Assembly: GCF_030227225.1 (NCBI RefSeq) | Contig: NZ_JASPHQ010000004.1 | Location: 1-64,000 of the forward strand | Direction: 5' to 3' | DNA length: 64,000 nt | Origin: Corynebacterium rhinophilum | GTDB lineage: Bacteria > Actinomycetota > Actinomycetes > Mycobacteriales > Mycobacteriaceae | Part shown: positions 45,946 to 54,901 of the stretch, one piece after another | Layout: each line of letters starts with the position of its first letter | Numbering within the stretch: position 1 is the stretch's first letter | Made by a program: the position numbers and the translations under genes | The notes under the pieces: generated by a model | What the model saw: the letters and a program-made list of their open reading frames with translations, nothing else | Told to the model about the DNA's origin: nothing | The model's database searches: none

Positions 45946-46911
45946 ATGAGCAAAGCACTAACTAATATTCCTTCCATCCGGCACAACCATCCCACCTTCG
46001 GCCGCGACCTCGATAACGGCACCTACCTCAAGCTCGCACCCCGCATCGCGGTACACCGCGACCATTACCACGGTTTGAGCCTATCCTCCCAGCTGCGCCT
46101 GCGCGCCATCGCCGCCGCCCGCAGCGCTTATACCGCGGTGCTCATCTCTAAGTCCGCCGCCCGCGTCCACGGGCTATGGGTGCTTGCCTCCGCGGAAGAA
46201 AAGGTGGAAATGGCCCTTCCCCATAACTCTTTGCCAAATAAGGACCGGCGCCATCCAGAACGCATGTACCGCAAAACGAAATTACCCGAACCGATGCTGG
46301 TGCATGGCTCCCGCACCGTTTCGCCAGCCCGAGCTGTGATCGATATCGCCCGATTCCACGGTTTTCACGACGGCCTCATTGCCGCCGACTCTGCCTTGCG
46401 GGCAGGGATAACGAAGAAGAAACTCAGGCAGGAGTTCGCGCGGATGGGCAGGGTGCGCAATAGCGCGGTCGTCCGGGACGTGATCCACCACAGCTGCGCC
46501 GCCTCCCCGTCTCCCCATGCCTCCTTTGTCCGCGCCCTGCTCATCCAGGCGGATTTTCCGTGGCCAATGTTTTTCGAGGTTCAGTACACTGCCCTTCCCG
46601 GCATTACCGCGGAGTTGTGTATCAATAAGACCTACATCATCGACATCACTGAACCGAACGATGACCATACGGCCGGGGCCTCTTCCACAGCCGTTGGGCG
46701 GCCAGACGACGCCGCGGCCACCACGATGCCAACGAAGCCGCGGGACCAAACCGGCCAATCCCGCGAAAAGCGCCTGCACGATGCGGGTTTTACCGTCATA
46801 CGGATTTCCCCGCGCCAGTTAGTACAGCACCCGGGACGCTTCATCTCTGAGGTCACGGCCACTATCTCTGCGCGCCAGAACGCGGTACGCACCCAGCGAT
46901 CCTGCCACTAA
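45946..46911 (+). CDS. AbiEi-like / DUF559-like hypothetical protein, 321 aa
   Basis: I assign this only loosely. N-terminal half resembles the AbiEi-type antitoxin proteins common in actinobacteria (SIRHNHPTFGRDLDNGTYLKL, VHGLWVLASAEEKVEMALP, SRTVSPARAVIDIARFHGF). The C-terminal half has a Vsr/DUF559-like ending (SREKRLHDAGFTVIRISPRQ) with an inserted Ala/Thr-rich loop of about 45 residues; the usual catalytic Asp/Glu core is not clear, so the nuclease fold may be inactive. No toxin partner (AbiEii) is adjacent. ATG 45946 is preferred over GTG 45934 because GGGG lies directly upstream. Confidence 0.55.
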   Translation: MSKALTNIPSIRHNHPTFGRDLDNGTYLKLAPRIAVHRDHYHGLSLSSQLRLRAIAAARSAYTAVLISKSAARVHGLWVLASAEEKVEMALPHNSLPNKDRRHPERMYRKTKLPEPMLVHGSRTVSPARAVIDIARFHGFHDGLIAADSALRAGITKKKLRQEFARMGRVRNSAVVRDVIHHSCAASPSPHASFVRALLIQADFPWPMFFEVQYTALPGITAELCINKTYIIDITEPNDDHTAGASSTAVGRPDDAAATTMPTKPRDQTGQSREKRLHDAGFTVIRISPRQLVQHPGRFISEVTATISARQNAVRTQRSCH

Positions 46912-46972
46912 GTTATTGCCGGTGCCGCCCGAGCTATCAACAGATTCGCGGAATGGTCATTTACAAATGAAA

Positions 46973-47003
46973 CGGCCACCGAGAGAGGGAATCTCGGTGG
47001 CCG
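46973..47003 (-). terminator. Terminator between convergent genes at 46911 and 47043
   Basis: CGGCCACCGAGA (46973-46984) pairs with TCTCGGTGGCCG (46992-47003), a 12-bp stem. Minus-strand reading gives TTTCATTT after the stem. A second small hairpin (CCTTGCTT/AAGCAAGG, about 47013-47029) lies nearby. Confidence 0.75.
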
Positions 47004-47042
47004 CTAAAATCCCCTTGCTTTAAGCAAGGAAGTCTAAAGGAT

Positions 47043-47723
47043 TTATGCAGTTGTGGCCCTGCGTGCCGCCTCGCGCTTAGCGCGGACTTTTTCTACGACC
47101 GCGGCAATGCGGGCGCGTTCTTCTAGGAATTGCGGCGGATTATGCCCGCGCATGGAGCGCACATATGCCGGGTGCGTATCGAGCACGGTGTGCTTCCACG
47201 CCTGCACGGCGATAAGCGCTGATTCCCCGGTGCACTTATACAGGTGCGGCAGGGAGACCATGTCGAGGTTGCGGGCGACGGCATCGGTTTGCGCCAGCAC
47301 GTATTCCACGACCTCGCGGAGGTAATCTGCTACCGCCTGTGTGCGCTGGCGCAGCGCCTCTGCCAGTTCGTGCACGACGATGGGCTTGGCAATGGGATAG
47401 CGCTCATCCAATAGGCGCGGGGTGAGCTGCTCCGGCTCCTCCGCATCATTCGCGCCGGAGGGAGCGGCAGAAATGGTTCCCGAACGCACGCCGGACACTA
47501 GCGCTTGGCGAAGCCCAATTAGCTCACCCACGCAGCGCCCCGAGTCCACGCGGGCATCGTCGACGATATCGCCGAGTTCTGCCAGGCAATCCATGGATAG
47601 TTCCTCATCCCAATCCTCGATTGCTTCAATAAGGTGCTCGAGGTATTCCGCGACTTCGTCGCCGATATTATAAATCTCCTGGGTGAGCTCGCGGTGACGC
47701 AGCTCGGCGGCGATCTTCTGCAT
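47043..47723 (-). CDS. Helical hypothetical protein, 226 aa
   Basis: I do not recognise the family. Almost entirely alpha-helical by composition: an N-terminal coiled segment (RHRELTQEIYNIGDEVAEYL), a short acidic linker (DAEEPEQL), a second helical half (ALRQRTQAVADYLREVVEYV) and a basic C-terminus (RAKREAARRATTA). No signal or membrane segment. ATG 47723 with GGAGTGG upstream. A single gene with its own terminator. Confidence 0.7.
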   Translation of the reverse strand: MQKIAAELRHRELTQEIYNIGDEVAEYLEHLIEAIEDWDEELSMDCLAELGDIVDDARVDSGRCVGELIGLRQALVSGVRSGTISAAPSGANDAEEPEQLTPRLLDERYPIAKPIVVHELAEALRQRTQAVADYLREVVEYVLAQTDAVARNLDMVSLPHLYKCTGESALIAVQAWKHTVLDTHPAYVRSMRGHNPPQFLEERARIAAVVEKVRAKREAARRATTA

Positions 47724-47902
47724 AGGCTTCGAGCCACTCCTTCCGCGGTTTTCATTTTCTAACCTCTAGTAGAGGTTGAGGTTTTCGGCGACGACTCATG
47801 ACTCTATGCCAGATCGCCCACCGCGAGAGCGCGACACTCCGAAGCGTTTCACAGGTTTATGACAGGTTCGCGCTTGCGCCATTGTGACCTGCAAGAAGGA
47901 AA

Positions 47903-47930
47903 ACACCCGGGGAATAAAATCCCCGGGTGT
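47903..47930 (-). terminator. Terminator of the fadD-type gene
   Basis: ACACCCGGGGA (47903-47913) and TCCCCGGGTGT (47920-47930) form a perfect 11-bp stem with loop ATAAAA; on the minus strand TTTCC follows. Located 18 bases after the stop at 47948. Confidence 0.82.
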
Positions 47931-47947
47931 ACCCGTTTGGGCTCTTT

Positions 47948-49780
47948 CTAGCGCTTGTAAATGTGCTCAATAGCGCTGGCATAGCGTTGGGCCACCACGT
48001 TGCGCTTGACCTTCATCGTTGGGGTGAGCTCATTTTCATCCTCAGTAAGGTCGCTTTCTAGGATGTAGAACTTCTTGATGCCCTCCGCGTGGGAGACCGT
48101 GGAGTTCACCTTGTTGACGGCGTCTTGCACCTCGGCGCGCAGGGTGGCGTCGGTAGCGATATCGCTCATGGAGCGGTTTTCTGGGATATTGTGGTCCAAT
48201 TTCCACCGCTTGAGAATATCCGGGTCCAAGGTGATTAGCGCTCCCACGAACGGCTTGCCATCGCCTACGACCATGGCCTGCGAAATCAGGGGGTGGCCGC
48301 GCAGAATATCCTCCATCGGGCCAGGCGATACATTCTTGCCGCCCGCGGTGACAATCAAGTCCTTCTTGCGGCCGGTGATGGTGAGCTTGCCATCATCGTC
48401 GATTTCCCCCAAGTCACCGGTGTTGTACCAGCCATCCTCGAAGGCTTCCTCCGTGGCCTCGGGGTTATTCCAATACCCTTGGAAGACCATGCCGCCCTTG
48501 ATGCAGACTTCGCCGTCATCGTTAATACGCATGGTCACCCCGCCCAGCGGCGGTCCGACGGTACCAATGGATTGGTCCAAGTAGTCCACGGCCGCGGCCG
48601 CAGCGGTCTCGGTCAGGCCATAGCCTTCATAAACGGGAACTCCGATGCCGCGGAACCAGTGCAATAAATCGTGGCCCATCGCGGAGCCGCCGGTAATGCA
48701 GTACCGAACATTGCCGCCCACGCCCTGGCGGATGGTGGAATAGACCAGCTTGTCAAAGAGCTTGTGTTTAATTTTCAGCAGGCGGTCTGGGCCTTCCTGC
48801 GTATCGAGTGCCTTGGAGTATTCGATGGCGATCTTTTCGGACTGCTCAAAAAGGAAGCTCTTGATGCCAGAATCCGCTGCCTTAGAGGCCGCAGAGTTGC
48901 GGACCTTTTCAAATACGCGCGGCACGCCCAAAATCACGTTGGGGCGAGAGCGGGCAAACTCGATGGAGATGGTGGAAAAATCGGACCAGTGATTCTGCGA
49001 AGCACCGCGAATAGCCACGGCAATCGATACGGCACGGGAAAAAACGTGGGCCAAGGGCAAAAATGTCAGGGTATGGCTACCCGGCACGGCGAATACGCCG
49101 ATGGGATTGGTGGTCAGCGCCCTAGCTTCCGAGAGCCAATTCCGGTGCGTCAGGATGCAACCCTTCGGCCGACCGGTGGTGCCGGAGGTATAAACCAAGG
49201 AGGCAAGATCATCGGTATTGGTGGCGGCAATGCGAGCAGACACCTCGTCGGTGCCAACGCTGCGGCCTTCGAATTTCAAGGTATCGATGGCGGAGGAGTT
49301 AATCTCCAATACGCGCCGCAGCCGCGACGGCGAGCCTTTTAGGTTTGGTTCCCCGTCGTCTTGTAGGACCAGGTTTTCTACCAATTCGGAGTGCTCGCGG
49401 GTTTCGGTAATCGCAAGTACCGCCCCGGAATCCTCGATAATCCAACGCACCTGGGAGGCAGAGGAGGAAGGATAGACCGGAACCGATGCCGCGCCGGCTG
49501 CCCAAATGGCGTAGTCCAGCAGGGACCATTCGTAACGGGTAGCAGAAATGAGGGCAATGCGATCGCCCTGCTTCACGCCTAGCGCGATTAAGCCTTGAGC
49601 TACTTCAAAGACCTCATCAATAAATTCTTTTCCGGTGACATTAACCCACTCGTAATTAGCTGGGCGCGTAAACATCACGCCGTGCGGGCGCTTCTTCGCG
49701 GTATCCATCAGGGCGGTGAGGCAGGTTTCCCCCGGCTCAATGGTAAATTCCGCCGGAGTGTGCACTTGTTGCAGGGTCAC
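47948..49780 (-). CDS. Long-chain fatty-acid-CoA ligase (FadD15-like)
   Basis: A 610-residue AMP-forming acyl-CoA synthetase. Visible: the P-loop LASLVYTSGTTGRPKGCILTHRNW (residues near 210), ITGGSAMGHDLL, YEGYGLTETAAAAAVDYLDQ and the hinge GDLGEIDDDGKLTITGRKKD with the catalytic Lys region GGKNVSP. It activates free fatty acids to acyl-CoA, useful for a lipid-dependent Corynebacterium. GTG 49780 with GAAAGGA upstream. Membrane-associated but without transmembrane helices. Confidence 0.9.
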   Translation of the reverse strand: MTLQQVHTPAEFTIEPGETCLTALMDTAKKRPHGVMFTRPANYEWVNVTGKEFIDEVFEVAQGLIALGVKQGDRIALISATRYEWSLLDYAIWAAGAASVPVYPSSSASQVRWIIEDSGAVLAITETREHSELVENLVLQDDGEPNLKGSPSRLRRVLEINSSAIDTLKFEGRSVGTDEVSARIAATNTDDLASLVYTSGTTGRPKGCILTHRNWLSEARALTTNPIGVFAVPGSHTLTFLPLAHVFSRAVSIAVAIRGASQNHWSDFSTISIEFARSRPNVILGVPRVFEKVRNSAASKAADSGIKSFLFEQSEKIAIEYSKALDTQEGPDRLLKIKHKLFDKLVYSTIRQGVGGNVRYCITGGSAMGHDLLHWFRGIGVPVYEGYGLTETAAAAAVDYLDQSIGTVGPPLGGVTMRINDDGEVCIKGGMVFQGYWNNPEATEEAFEDGWYNTGDLGEIDDDGKLTITGRKKDLIVTAGGKNVSPGPMEDILRGHPLISQAMVVGDGKPFVGALITLDPDILKRWKLDHNIPENRSMSDIATDATLRAEVQDAVNKVNSTVSHAEGIKKFYILESDLTEDENELTPTMKVKRNVVAQRYASAIEHIYKR

Positions 49781-49931
49781 GCGATGTCCTTTCGCACAGC
49801 TAATAATAATCTGTGCCTACTGTACCAACCGGATGGCGAATCAACGCGTTTCACCCACGATCGAAGTGGTAATTATTCAGGGCTTATAGCATCAGAGCGG
49901 TCCATTTATTGGAGTAATCCACCAATTTGCC

Positions 49932-50207
49932 CTAGGGCCACAGGCTACCGATTAGCGCAACGATGAGAACCAACGCAATCATGGACCACAGCGTGAGCGA
50001 GACCCGGGATTTAGGCAGAGAGCGTTTGCGGCGAACGGGCTGGGAGGTGCCGACAACCGGCGTAGTTGCGGCGCGCTCATCTTTTTTGCGCTCTGGATCC
50101 CACAGGCCTTCGCGGGGATCTACCGGCTGGATCCTATCCGAGCTGGCGCCGGGTACGTCGCCGCTCGCTGCGTTATCGCCCGTGCCCTCCGAATGTTGAT
50201 CAGCCAT
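49932..50207 (-). CDS. Small membrane protein, 91 aa
   Basis: A polar, Asp/Glu/Ser-rich N-terminal part (ADQHSEGTGDNAASGDVPGA) with a basic patch (RRKRSLPKSRVSL) is followed by one C-terminal transmembrane helix (LWSMIALVLIVALIGSLWP). The family is not known to me. ATG 50207 overlaps the stop of the upstream gene by 8 bases, so the two small membrane proteins are translated together. Confidence 0.7.
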   Translation of the reverse strand: MADQHSEGTGDNAASGDVPGASSDRIQPVDPREGLWDPERKKDERAATTPVVGTSQPVRRKRSLPKSRVSLTLWSMIALVLIVALIGSLWP

Positions 50208-50403
50208 GGTCTTTTACTGTAGTGCCGCGATTGCGAAACTGGGAAATTAGGCCGGCGCTGCGGTCTACGGCCCACATCAGGCACCAGGCCAGCCCAATCA
50301 TGATGGGAACCACGATGATTACCACGATGATCATCTGTACCCACACGGCCGCCTGCACCAAGAACTGCGAAAATGCGCTGCTCACGTCAGTCAACCACTC
50401 CAT
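50200..50403 (-). CDS. Small membrane protein, 67 aa
   Basis: Starts MEWLTDVSSAFSQFLVQAAV and carries a long hydrophobic run (VQMIIVVIIVVPIMIGLAW, then CLMWAVDRSAG), probably one or two helices, ending in a basic tail (RNRGTTVKDHG). No known family. First of two overlapping genes on the minus strand, divergent from the esterase gene at 50442. Confidence 0.68.
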   Translation of the reverse strand: MEWLTDVSSAFSQFLVQAAVWVQMIIVVIIVVPIMIGLAWCLMWAVDRSAGLISQFRNRGTTVKDHG

Positions 50404-50441
50404 GGGTTCTTATATTACTGCCCCACGGTAATCTGGCAGGT

Positions 50442-51704
50442 ATGTCGAGCGCACAGATACCCGTCACCACTGCCACCCCATCTGGACGTATCACCGGCTT
50501 TAGCCGCGATGGCCTCTCCTATTTTCATTCGCTGCGCTTTTGCGAAATACCTAGCCGCTTTGCCCCAGCGCGGCCGCTGGGAAAACCCCTCGACCAGGAT
50601 GCACGCACACCGCAACCGGATGAGGTAGCACTCAGCATCACCGCCCCCGACAACGCTGCGGATTGCCCCGTGGTGGTCTATATCCACGGGGGAAGCTTTG
50701 AAGGCGGCTCGCATGAGGACGAGCGGGTGCCAGGCACGGTGACGGCCCGCAAGGGCATCATCCAAGTCCGGGTGGGCTACCGCGTGGGCCTGGCCGGTTT
50801 TGCTCGCTTTGCTGACGATGAAGCGGACCGCTACCGCGGCATCGATGACTGCGTGCTGGCTTTGGAGTGGTTACAGGACAATATCGAATCCTTTGGCGGG
50901 GATAAAACGAATATCACCCTGGTAGGCCAATCCGCCGGTGCGGCGATTAGCCTGTGGCTTGCCCGGCGCGATCACTACCGCGGTGCTTTTCGGCGCGTCC
51001 TCGCCCTATCGCCTGCCTATCCCCGCGATACCTTTGAGCACCGCGTGGCGGGATTGCACAGGTGCCTGTCGGTACCCATCGAGCCCAATGCCCTGGAATC
51101 GCTGTCGCCCGAGGCACTAGAAAAGGGCTATAAAAAGTTCCGCAAGAAGCACCGCTATGACTTGGCCCTCGGCCCGGCACCAATGCAGGCATCTGAATTG
51201 GCGGATATCCCCATCGTGGTGAGCTCCACCCGGGATGAGTTTTACGATCTTCCAGCCGGCAAGCGCATCGATAATATGGCCCTGGGCAAGTTTATTTGTA
51301 ACTACCTTTCCCAGCGCTTCGGCTTCCCACACGGGCGCTACACGCAATGGCGCCAGCTCGCGCAGTACGTGGACCCGGACCGCCTCATGGGCCGGATGAT
51401 AGGCGATTCCCTCGTTCGCCGCTGGACGGCGCAGGTAGCCTCCGGCGCTCCGGGGCCTACCTGGATGATGGAGTTTACGAGGAAGCTTAAGCCGGCGCTG
51501 CACTGCGATGAGCTCTACCCGCTCTTCGGCACCGACTGCGAGCTAAATGAGTGGCTCTGCCACTTCGCCACCACAGGGGAGGCGGGTTTCCCCCGCTATG
51601 GCAGCGACCACCGCGTGCTCGAATTTGATTTGGATACCGGGGATCGGCGCATTGCCTATGCCACCCTGGATTACGTGGCCGCGGCGTTTTATGAGGAAGA
51701 CTAA
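50442..51704 (+). CDS. Type-B carboxylesterase, 420 aa
   Basis: An alpha/beta-hydrolase: oxyanion block VVVYIHGGSFEGGSHED, nucleophile Ser in ITLVGQSAGAAISLWLA, and a C-terminal charge-relay His near RYGSDHRVLEFD. It should cleave carboxylic esters; natural substrate unknown. No signal peptide, so cytoplasmic. ATG 50442 with CAGGT upstream is preferred over an earlier in-frame start at 50373, which would overlap the divergent gene. Confidence 0.85.
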   Translation: MSSAQIPVTTATPSGRITGFSRDGLSYFHSLRFCEIPSRFAPARPLGKPLDQDARTPQPDEVALSITAPDNAADCPVVVYIHGGSFEGGSHEDERVPGTVTARKGIIQVRVGYRVGLAGFARFADDEADRYRGIDDCVLALEWLQDNIESFGGDKTNITLVGQSAGAAISLWLARRDHYRGAFRRVLALSPAYPRDTFEHRVAGLHRCLSVPIEPNALESLSPEALEKGYKKFRKKHRYDLALGPAPMQASELADIPIVVSSTRDEFYDLPAGKRIDNMALGKFICNYLSQRFGFPHGRYTQWRQLAQYVDPDRLMGRMIGDSLVRRWTAQVASGAPGPTWMMEFTRKLKPALHCDELYPLFGTDCELNEWLCHFATTGEAGFPRYGSDHRVLEFDLDTGDRRIAYATLDYVAAAFYEED

Positions 51705-51716
51705 CTGCTGCTGTGC

Positions 51717-52259
51717 CTACGCCTGAAGCGCCGTGCGCAACTCAGCTTCCGCCAGTTCCTCGCACATCCACGGGCTAAATACCGCCGACACGGCATCGGC
51801 TGCGGCGATGAGGCGGGTTGGCTCGACCCATTCCCAGGAGTCGACCTCGTCCGGGTTCGGCTGCCACTGCGCCTGGGAATCGAGCTCTATGCAGTAGACG
51901 GGGCAGATTTCATTTTCCACAAGGCCGGAGGAGTCTACCGCGCGGTAGGAAAAGGTGGGCAACACCTCGCGCAGGTTGGACAGCGCGTCTGCCGGAATCC
52001 CTAACTCGAATTCGGCGCGGCGAATGACGGCATCGGCAGTCGACTCCCCCGGACCAGGATGCCCGCAGAAGGAATTGGTCCACACGCCGGGCCAGGTTTG
52101 TTTGCTCAGCGCCCGACGGGTGATGAGTACTTTTCCTTGGCAGGTAACCCACGCGGAAAAGGCAAAGTGCAAGGCAGTGTCGGTGGTATGCACCTCGGAT
52201 TTGAGGGCAGTACCAATGGCTTTTCCATCAGCACCCGCCAGGACTACCCGTTCCGTCAT
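51717..52259 (-). CDS. idi: Isopentenyl-diphosphate delta-isomerase, type 1
   Basis: A 180-residue Nudix-fold IPP isomerase. Cys65 lies in WTNSFCGHPGPGES and the catalytic Glu in VENEICPVY, with AWVTCQGKVLITRRALSKQT upstream. It interconverts IPP and DMAPP for polyprenyl lipids and menaquinone. ATG 52259 overlaps the upstream lipoprotein stop by four bases (ATGA), so the two are coupled. Confidence 0.93.
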   Translation of the reverse strand: MTERVVLAGADGKAIGTALKSEVHTTDTALHFAFSAWVTCQGKVLITRRALSKQTWPGVWTNSFCGHPGPGESTADAVIRRAEFELGIPADALSNLREVLPTFSYRAVDSSGLVENEICPVYCIELDSQAQWQPNPDEVDSWEWVEPTRLIAAADAVSAVFSPWMCEELAEAELRTALQA

Positions 52260-52804
52260 AGGTTCAGATCCCCCACCCAGGTGACGTTTCCAATGTGTAG
52301 GCGGGCATTCCAGAGATTGCCCGGTGCGACATCGTAACGATATTGCAGGTTAACCGCGGCACCCGCGCCCAGCGGGTGATCGAGGCCCGGGGGTTCCACG
52401 CCAGGCGCGGAGTTCTCGTCATACGGCAGGGCTTTTACCTTAGACCAGCCGCCATTTCCGTCGGCGCGCTCGAGGACGGGGTCGTCGAAAGCATCGGCGG
52501 GCAGGGCCATTTCGTTTTCGTTCTTGAGCAAAATGGTCACCACGGAACCGCCGGAATTACTATCCGTATAAACCCCCTGCAGCTCCCAGCTGACGCCGAG
52601 GCCGGCATCTTTCACCGGGCTCGCCAGGTTGGAAGTAACTTCCTTATCGTCGGTGTCTTCCGCTTGATAAGGCGCTTCTTCCGAGCTGGAGACGGTGATA
52701 TTGTCCCCCAACCCGGTCTCTTCCGGCTGGAGAATGCTGCATCCGGCCAGGGTCACGGCGAGAAGGCTGACCACGCCTGCGCCTAAAGTGTGAGAAATTT
52801 TCAC
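52256..52804 (-). CDS. Hypothetical lipoprotein, 182 aa
   Basis: Signal peptide with lipobox (SLLAVTLAGCSILQ, Cys22) followed by an acidic linker and a beta-rich C-terminal domain (LGVSWELQGVYTDSNSGGSV, HIGNVTWVGDLNL). Probably membrane-anchored on the outer face. Function unknown. GTG 52804. Its stop overlaps the idi start, so it is co-translated with an isoprenoid enzyme for no clear reason. Confidence 0.78.
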   Translation of the reverse strand: MKISHTLGAGVVSLLAVTLAGCSILQPEETGLGDNITVSSSEEAPYQAEDTDDKEVTSNLASPVKDAGLGVSWELQGVYTDSNSGGSVVTILLKNENEMALPADAFDDPVLERADGNGGWSKVKALPYDENSAPGVEPPGLDHPLGAGAAVNLQYRYDVAPGNLWNARLHIGNVTWVGDLNL

Positions 52805-52972
52805 CGTGGATGGATCCTTTGCACGCGAAGATTAAGTTTATTTCTGCACAGATACTTTAGCCGAAAGCCGGCCCAAGGTATGCATCTGGGCTGCGCGCCG
52901 TGGCGTGTGGCATACTGGAATGTCTCTTTTAGGTACTCTCCCTCCACGCGTCTTTGAATTGAGCATCCCTTC

Positions 52973-54859
52973 ATGAAATCCCTCGTACGCATTACCCGCA
53001 GCGCTTCTGCCCTGTGGCCCTATTATCTCGGCGTGTTGCTCGCAGCGACGGTCACTGCCGTCCTTGCGTTGATTTCACCCTTCCTTACCAGGGAAGCCAC
53101 CGACATTATCGTTGAGGCGCTACAAACAAACGAGCCGCTTGGCGATGCCCTGCGGGCCGTCCTTTTCCTAGCCCTCGCCCTTTTCCTGGCCGATGCCGCC
53201 AATGCTTTATTTCGGAATGTCGGCAGCTATATCGGCGATGTCATGGTCTCGCGCTTGCGACAAATTTTATCCAATCGCTACTTTGCCAAGCTCTTGGCGC
53301 TGCCGCAGGGTTATTACGATAATCAGGTCACCGGCACAATCATTGCCCGGCTGGATCGCTCTATCGCGAATATCACGCAGTTTATCCAGTCCTTTGCCAA
53401 TAACTTTTTCACGATGATCATCCAGACCATCGCGGTATTAGCCATTACCGCTTGGTATTACTGGCCCCTGACCATTCTATTGGCGCTGCTTTTCCCCATT
53501 TATATGTGGCTAACCGCGCTAACTTCGAAGCGCTGGCAAAAATTTGAGGCCATTAAAAACGAAAACATCGACCAGGCCAATGGCCGCTTTGCTGAGGTCA
53601 TAGGCCAGGTCAAGGTCACCAAATCCTTCGTCGCCGAATCCCGCGAGCTGGACCATTTTGCCCAGCGCTATGGCACCGTTGTTGACACCACGCGGCCGCA
53701 GTCCCGCTGGTGGCACATGATGGATACCTTCCGCGGCATCGCCATGGCCATAATCTTTTTGGGCATCTATGCGGTCATTTTCTGGCGCACCCTCGAAGGC
53801 CACTTTTCCATCGGCGATATGGTCATGCTCTTGCGAATGGTCACCATGGCCAAACAGCCCGTATTCATGATGAGCTGGATGATCGATACGGCCCAGCGCG
53901 CTATCGCCGGCTCACGCGACTATTTCAAGGTCATGGAAGAAGACTTGGAGCCCACCGCCCCACGCGAGCTGGTCGCCGCCATCACGGATTCCGGCACCCC
54001 CGAGCTCAACCTCACCCCCATCACCCCATTAGAGCCAACCCCCGGCGCGCCGGTCTTTGCCTTTGATGACGTCTCCTTTGCTTATGAAGAAGGAAAGCCC
54101 GTCGTCATCAACATCTCCTTTACCGCCCACGAGGGCCAGAAGGTCGCGCTCGTGGGCGAATCGGGCGGCGGTAAATCCACCCTGGTCAACCTGCTGCTGG
54201 GCCTTTATCACCCCTCGGCCGGCTACCTCGATGTACTAGGCCACCGCGTCGATGACCTCACTGCGTCTCGCTTGCGCGCCTCTGTTGGCGTGGTTTTCCA
54301 AGAGTCTTACCTCTTTTCGGGCACCATCCGCGACAATATTGCCTATGGCAAGCCTGGGGCCACGGAGGAAGAAATCGTAGACGTCGCCAAGCGCGCCAAT
54401 GCCCATGACTTCATTGAGGCCTTCCCGGATGGTTATGACACGGTAATCGGTGAGCGCGGGCTAAAACTTTCCGGCGGGCAGAAACAGCGCGTTTCCGTTG
54501 CGCGCGCCATGCTGAAAGATGCCCCTATCTTAGTGCTCGATGAGGCCACCTCCGCGCTTGATACCAAGGCCGAACGCGCCGTCCAAGCCGGCCTGGATGA
54601 GCTGATGAAAGACCGGACCACGCTGATTATCGCGCACCGCCTATCCACCATCGCGGATGTCGATACCATCATCACCCTCGAGGCAGGGCGGATCGATGAA
54701 ATGGGCTCGCCTGCCGAACTCGCGCAATCCGGCGGCATTTATGCCGAGCTGCTCAAACTCACCCAATCCAGCTCCGCCGCGGACCGCCGTCGGCTGAAAA
54801 AGTACGGCTTTGTCACCGGCACCAACTCCCACAGCCAGCACGGCGAAGAAAGTGAATAA
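52973..54859 (+). CDS. ABC exporter, fused membrane and ATPase domains (MsbA/LmrA type)
   Basis: A 628-residue half-transporter: six helices in about 1-320 (RSASALWPYYLGVLLAATVT, FTMIIQTIAVLAITAWYY-like), and an ATPase domain with Walker A VGESGGGKSTLVNLLLG, signature LSGGQKQRVSVARAML, Walker B ILVLDEATSALD and His switch IAHRLSTIAD. It likely exports lipids or drugs as a homodimer or with a partner elsewhere. ATG 52973 with weak SD. It is the first of several plus-strand genes, 42 bases before aecD. Confidence 0.9.
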   Translation: MKSLVRITRSASALWPYYLGVLLAATVTAVLALISPFLTREATDIIVEALQTNEPLGDALRAVLFLALALFLADAANALFRNVGSYIGDVMVSRLRQILSNRYFAKLLALPQGYYDNQVTGTIIARLDRSIANITQFIQSFANNFFTMIIQTIAVLAITAWYYWPLTILLALLFPIYMWLTALTSKRWQKFEAIKNENIDQANGRFAEVIGQVKVTKSFVAESRELDHFAQRYGTVVDTTRPQSRWWHMMDTFRGIAMAIIFLGIYAVIFWRTLEGHFSIGDMVMLLRMVTMAKQPVFMMSWMIDTAQRAIAGSRDYFKVMEEDLEPTAPRELVAAITDSGTPELNLTPITPLEPTPGAPVFAFDDVSFAYEEGKPVVINISFTAHEGQKVALVGESGGGKSTLVNLLLGLYHPSAGYLDVLGHRVDDLTASRLRASVGVVFQESYLFSGTIRDNIAYGKPGATEEEIVDVAKRANAHDFIEAFPDGYDTVIGERGLKLSGGQKQRVSVARAMLKDAPILVLDEATSALDTKAERAVQAGLDELMKDRTTLIIAHRLSTIADVDTIITLEAGRIDEMGSPAELAQSGGIYAELLKLTQSSSAADRRRLKKYGFVTGTNSHSQHGEESE

Positions 54860-54901
54860 ATCCACTGGGACTGCTGCGCTTAAAGCGTTAAGCTTGTGTG
54901 C

